Shown here: positions 8,331 to 10,693 of the stretch, in pieces
Layout of the letters: every line of letters begins with the position of its first letter
How positions within the stretch are numbered: the stretch's first letter is position 1
NCBI GenBank assembly: GCA_020425485.1
Contig: JAGQRL010000233.1
Span: 1 to 10,693 of the forward strand
Direction of reading: 5' to 3'
Length of the DNA stretch: 10,693 bases
Origin: Rhodospirillaceae bacterium
Lineage (GTDB): Bacteria; Pseudomonadota; Alphaproteobacteria; DSM-16000; Inquilinaceae
Notes under the pieces: model-generated
Told to the model about the DNA's origin: nothing
Databases searched by the model: none
Seen by the model: the letters and a program-made list of their open reading frames with translations, nothing else
Made by a program: the position numbers and the translations under genes

Positions 8331-8380
8331 GTCCGGGCCTGCCCGAACCGGACGTTCCCGAACGGGGCCGCGCCGGCCCC
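8331..8380. terminator. Three tandem hairpins between converging genes
   Basis: Within 67 bases between the sufE and opgC stop codons lie three consecutive perfect inverted repeats: GTCCGG/CCGGAC (8331-8336, 8348-8353), CGTTC/GAACG (8353-8357, 8360-8364) and GGGGCC/GGCCCC (8364-8369, 8375-8380). The first also contains an alternative inner stem GGGC/GCCC (8335-8338, 8341-8344). None is followed by a T run on either strand. The position suggests a bidirectional transcription-end or RNA-protecting element, but it is not a canonical intrinsic terminator. Confidence 0.45.
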
Positions 8381-8394
8381 TGCCCCTGCCCCCG

Positions 8395-9651
8395 CTATTC
8401 GGCCGATCCCGGCGCCGGCACGGCGTTGCCCCAGCGCGCACCGCCCTGGGCTTGACCTTGCGCCTCCGGTGCCGGCGTGCGGGCGGGCTTGTGGGGCCGC
8501 CATGGGTTGGATTTCAGCCAGCCCAGCAGGTAGGCGATGGCGATCAGGTTGGCCACGGCCACCACGTTGAAGGCGATCTCCTCCCAGGTGGTGCGCTCCG
8601 TCTGGTCCATCAGCACGTTGTAGACCCGCGACAGGATCATGGAGAACATGAACACCGGCAGGCTCTGGCGGCCGCATTGCAGGATCGGCTGTGCCCAGCC
8701 CATGGTCAGCACGCGCTCGCGGCCCTTCAGCGCCCACACCACCAGGTAGGCGATCGCCAGGAAGTGCAGGATGCGCACCACGTCCAGGTTCGACTTGGTC
8801 CAGAAGTAGCAGCGGTCGGCCCCGTCGCCCCGCCAGTTCTGGCAGCGCAGGTCCACCAACTGGCCGCGCAGGTCGCTCAGCGTGTCCGACCAGCTCCACA
8901 GCCCGTAGCGGCTATAGACCACGCCCACCGCGATCAGGGCCAAGCACAGGGCGGCCAGCCACCAGCGGAAGCGCGGCAGCTTCAGGTAGCCCATGGACAT
9001 GGCGAAGCCGGTGAAGAACAGAAGCTGCCAGGCGAACGGATTGAAGAACCAGGCGCGGAAGTCGCGGTCCGGGCTCACCTCGGCCGGCAGTTCGAAGATG
9101 AACACGTAGTTGGCGGCATACAGCACCAGGCAACCGGCATAGCCCGCCAGCGGGTGGATGCGCGACAGCGCCATGAACACCGGCACCATCAGCAGCACCA
9201 CGATGTACATGGGCAGGATGTCGAAGAAGTTCGGCACGTAGGTCATGCTGAACAGGCCCAGCAGCGCCCGCCCGGTGTCGTCCAGAAAGTAGTTGAGCGC
9301 CAACTGCGTGACGTAGTCGGTGTCGGCATACAGCCACGCGTTGGCGGCCAGCATGAGCACCAGGACGAAGAAGAACAGCAGCAGGTTGGCGACATACACC
9401 TGCCAGGCCCGGAAATAGATGCGCGCCGTGCCCAGCCAGAAGCCCGCCGTGCGGTAGGTGCCGCCGAAGGCGATGCCGGCGGCGAAGCCCGACATGAAGA
9501 CGAACATCTCCGTGGCATCGGAGAAGCCGAAGCGCGCCGGGATCCACTGGGCCACCCAGTTGCTGGGGATGTGGGCGATCAGGATGATGATGAACGCCGC
9601 ACCGCGGAAGAAGTCGACGCGGGGATCGCGATGGAGGACCGATTGGGCCAC
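8395..9651 (-). CDS. opgC: OpgC-type membrane acyltransferase
   Basis: A 418-residue inner-membrane protein with about ten hydrophobic helices, matching the OpgC family, which adds succinyl groups to osmoregulated periplasmic glucans. Family marks are the N-terminal RDPRVDFFRGAAFIIILIAH, with His27 at the membrane edge, then SDATEMFVFMSGFAAGIAFG (44-63) and YVPNFFDILPMYIVVLLMVP near the middle. The cytoplasmic tail (about 385-418) is rich in proline, alanine and glutamine and probably disordered. The start is GTG (9649-9651), supported by GAGGG 7 bases upstream. No opgG or opgH glucan synthesis gene is in the window, so the acceptor is inferred from the family and a related polysaccharide is possible. 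It lies downstream of the thiamine-diphosphate enzyme on the same strand, with a 123-base gap. Confidence 0.9.
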   Translation of the reverse strand: MAQSVLHRDPRVDFFRGAAFIIILIAHIPSNWVAQWIPARFGFSDATEMFVFMSGFAAGIAFGGTYRTAGFWLGTARIYFRAWQVYVANLLLFFFVLVLMLAANAWLYADTDYVTQLALNYFLDDTGRALLGLFSMTYVPNFFDILPMYIVVLLMVPVFMALSRIHPLAGYAGCLVLYAANYVFIFELPAEVSPDRDFRAWFFNPFAWQLLFFTGFAMSMGYLKLPRFRWWLAALCLALIAVGVVYSRYGLWSWSDTLSDLRGQLVDLRCQNWRGDGADRCYFWTKSNLDVVRILHFLAIAYLVVWALKGRERVLTMGWAQPILQCGRQSLPVFMFSMILSRVYNVLMDQTERTTWEEIAFNVVAVANLIAIAYLLGWLKSNPWRPHKPARTPAPEAQGQAQGGARWGNAVPAPGSAE

Positions 9652-9711
9652 AGGGGAACCCTCGCCAAAAGGTAGATCTGGGGGCGGACCGCGCGGGCTT
9701 GCTCCCCCGCT

Positions 9712-9745
9712 CGGCCGCCCAGAGACAGGATGATTGGGGCGGCCG
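9712..9745. repeat. Perfect 9-bp inverted repeat upstream of opgC
   Basis: CGGCCGCCC (9712-9720) and GGGCGGCCG (9737-9745) are exact inverted copies separated by 16 bases. They lie between the stop of the thiamine-diphosphate enzyme gene and the opgC start. Transcribed from the minus strand this would make a very stable hairpin with no T run after it. It could be a terminator for the upstream gene, a leader element for opgC, or a binding site; the sequence does not decide. The rest of the 123-base gap shows nothing further. Confidence 0.5.
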
Positions 9746-9774
9746 GGTGGCGGAGCGGGCCGAACGCGGGACGA

Positions 9775-10693
9775 CTAAAAGGTGCCGTCGTACGCTCTTC
9801 GCCCGATCACGCAAGAGATCAAAGTAAACTTGTTGCGATGCAACGCGCCGTCGAGGGCTTCCGTCAAGGTTGCAGCGCTGTCCGCCACCGCGCCGACGCC
9901 GCCGAACGCCGCCGCCACGGCGGAAAAATCGGTTCCCTCGAAGTCCACCCCGCGGTTGGCGAGGCCGGAGCGGCGCTGCTTCATTTCGATCAGCGCCAGC
10001 GAGCGGTCCACCAGCACCACCACGATCAGCGGCAGGCCGAGATCGCGCAGGGTGGCCAGCTCGCCCAGCACCATCTCCAGCCCGGCATCGCCGACGAACA
10101 CCACCACCGGCCGCTCAGGCGCTGCCAGCTTGGCCCCCATGCCGAGCGGCAGGGCGCAGCCCATGGTGCACAGGCCGGAGGACTGGAGCAGCGTGCGCGG
10201 GGCGGGGCAGCTCCACATCTGGGAGAGCAGGATGCGGTGGGCGCCGCTGTCCGCCGTGGCGATGGTGTCGGCCGGCAGCACGGCGCGCACGGTGGCGAAG
10301 GCCTGGGCCGGCCCCCACTCGCCGCCTGCGGCGAACTTGGCCCGCAGCGCCTCCCGCGAGGCGGCCGCCAGCCCGTCCGGCCACACCGGGTGCGGCGCCA
10401 GCCCGCTGCCAAGGGCCGCCAGGCCGGCCGCCACGTTGCCCACGAAACTGTGGCGGGCGGCGTGCATGCCGTGGGTGGCGGCAACCGCGGAAAACTCGAT
10501 CACCGGGGCATCGGCCGGCCAGGGATTGCGCCAGCCCACCCGCATCTCGATGGGGTCATAGCCGGCCAGCACGATGCAGTCGCTGCGCTGGAGGAGCGGC
10601 AGCACCACCGTGTCCGCCTTGGGCGACAGGCCGGCCCCGCCGATGGCCAGCGGATCGTCTTCCGGCAACACGCCCTTGGCCTTGTAGGTGGTG
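9775..10693 (-). CDS. Acetolactate-synthase-like thiamine diphosphate enzyme, C-terminal part (cut by window edge)
   Basis: The last 305 residues of a thiamine-diphosphate-dependent enzyme of the acetolactate synthase / benzoylformate decarboxylase superfamily; about 240 N-terminal residues, including the catalytic glutamate, are off the right edge. The fragment opens with TTYKAKGVLPEDDPLAIGG, the end of the pyrimidine-binding or start of the central domain. It runs through SGLCTMGCALPLGMGAKLAA into the cofactor-binding motif VFVGDAGLEM (fragment residues 198-207). The motif normally ends in NN about 24 residues later; here those positions are Val-Asp in VLVDRSLALIEMKQRR. This is typical of a loosely characterised branch annotated only as acetolactate-synthase-like, so it is not likely to be the housekeeping IlvB. 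The reaction cannot be named. It precedes opgC on the same strand. Confidence 0.85.
   Translation of the reverse strand, partial: TTYKAKGVLPEDDPLAIGGAGLSPKADTVVLPLLQRSDCIVLAGYDPIEMRVGWRNPWPADAPVIEFSAVAATHGMHAARHSFVGNVAAGLAALGSGLAPHPVWPDGLAAASREALRAKFAAGGEWGPAQAFATVRAVLPADTIATADSGAHRILLSQMWSCPAPRTLLQSSGLCTMGCALPLGMGAKLAAPERPVVVFVGDAGLEMVLGELATLRDLGLPLIVVVLVDRSLALIEMKQRRSGLANRGVDFEGTDFSAVAAAFGGVGAVADSAATLTEALDGALHRNKFTLISCVIGRRAYDGTF

Overview
This is GC-rich DNA whose gene content and order point to an alphaproteobacterium, probably a member of the Rhodospirillales. The evidence is a ChvI/ChvG two-component pair followed by a short HprK, RapZ, a mannose-type EIIA, HPr and enzyme I, and then adenosylhomocysteinase. 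That arrangement is known from alphaproteobacteria; the order-level placement is inference. No tRNA, rRNA, CRISPR array, insertion sequence or phage gene is visible.

Layout. (1) From 6902 down to 354, on the minus strand, lies a tightly packed set: chvI, chvG, hprK, rapZ, manX-type EIIA, ptsH, ptsI. From chvG to ptsI, neighbours overlap by 4 to 11 bases or lie 3 bases apart, so this looks like one translationally coupled operon. A weak hairpin terminator follows ptsI, and the 5' part of ahcY (260 to the left edge) follows on the same strand. (2) Divergently, on the plus strand, are a HugZ-like split-barrel gene (7079-7801) and sufE (7890-8327). (3) sufE converges on opgC (8395-9651, minus), and three back-to-back hairpins fill the 67 bases between them. 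(4) Upstream of opgC on the same strand is the C-terminal part of an acetolactate-synthase-like thiamine diphosphate enzyme (9775 to the right edge), separated by a perfect 9-bp inverted repeat.

How the genes work together. Enzyme I takes phosphate from PEP and passes it to HPr (His34) and on to the EIIA (His14). No EIIB or EIIC permease gene is present, so this is a regulatory rather than a transport PTS. HPr keeps a serine (Ser65) at the usual HprK target site. ChvG/ChvI senses envelope or acid stress in related bacteria. Sitting in one operon, these genes probably couple carbon/PEP status to envelope and virulence-type or symbiosis-type control. OpgC, which succinylates periplasmic glucans, fits an envelope theme but is not in that operon.

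Most of the window is conserved, well-understood biology. The points most worth a second look are a RapZ whose Walker A lysine is methionine and an HprK whose signature region is diverged, both in an operon whose HPr looks fully competent. I see no convincing undescribed system.
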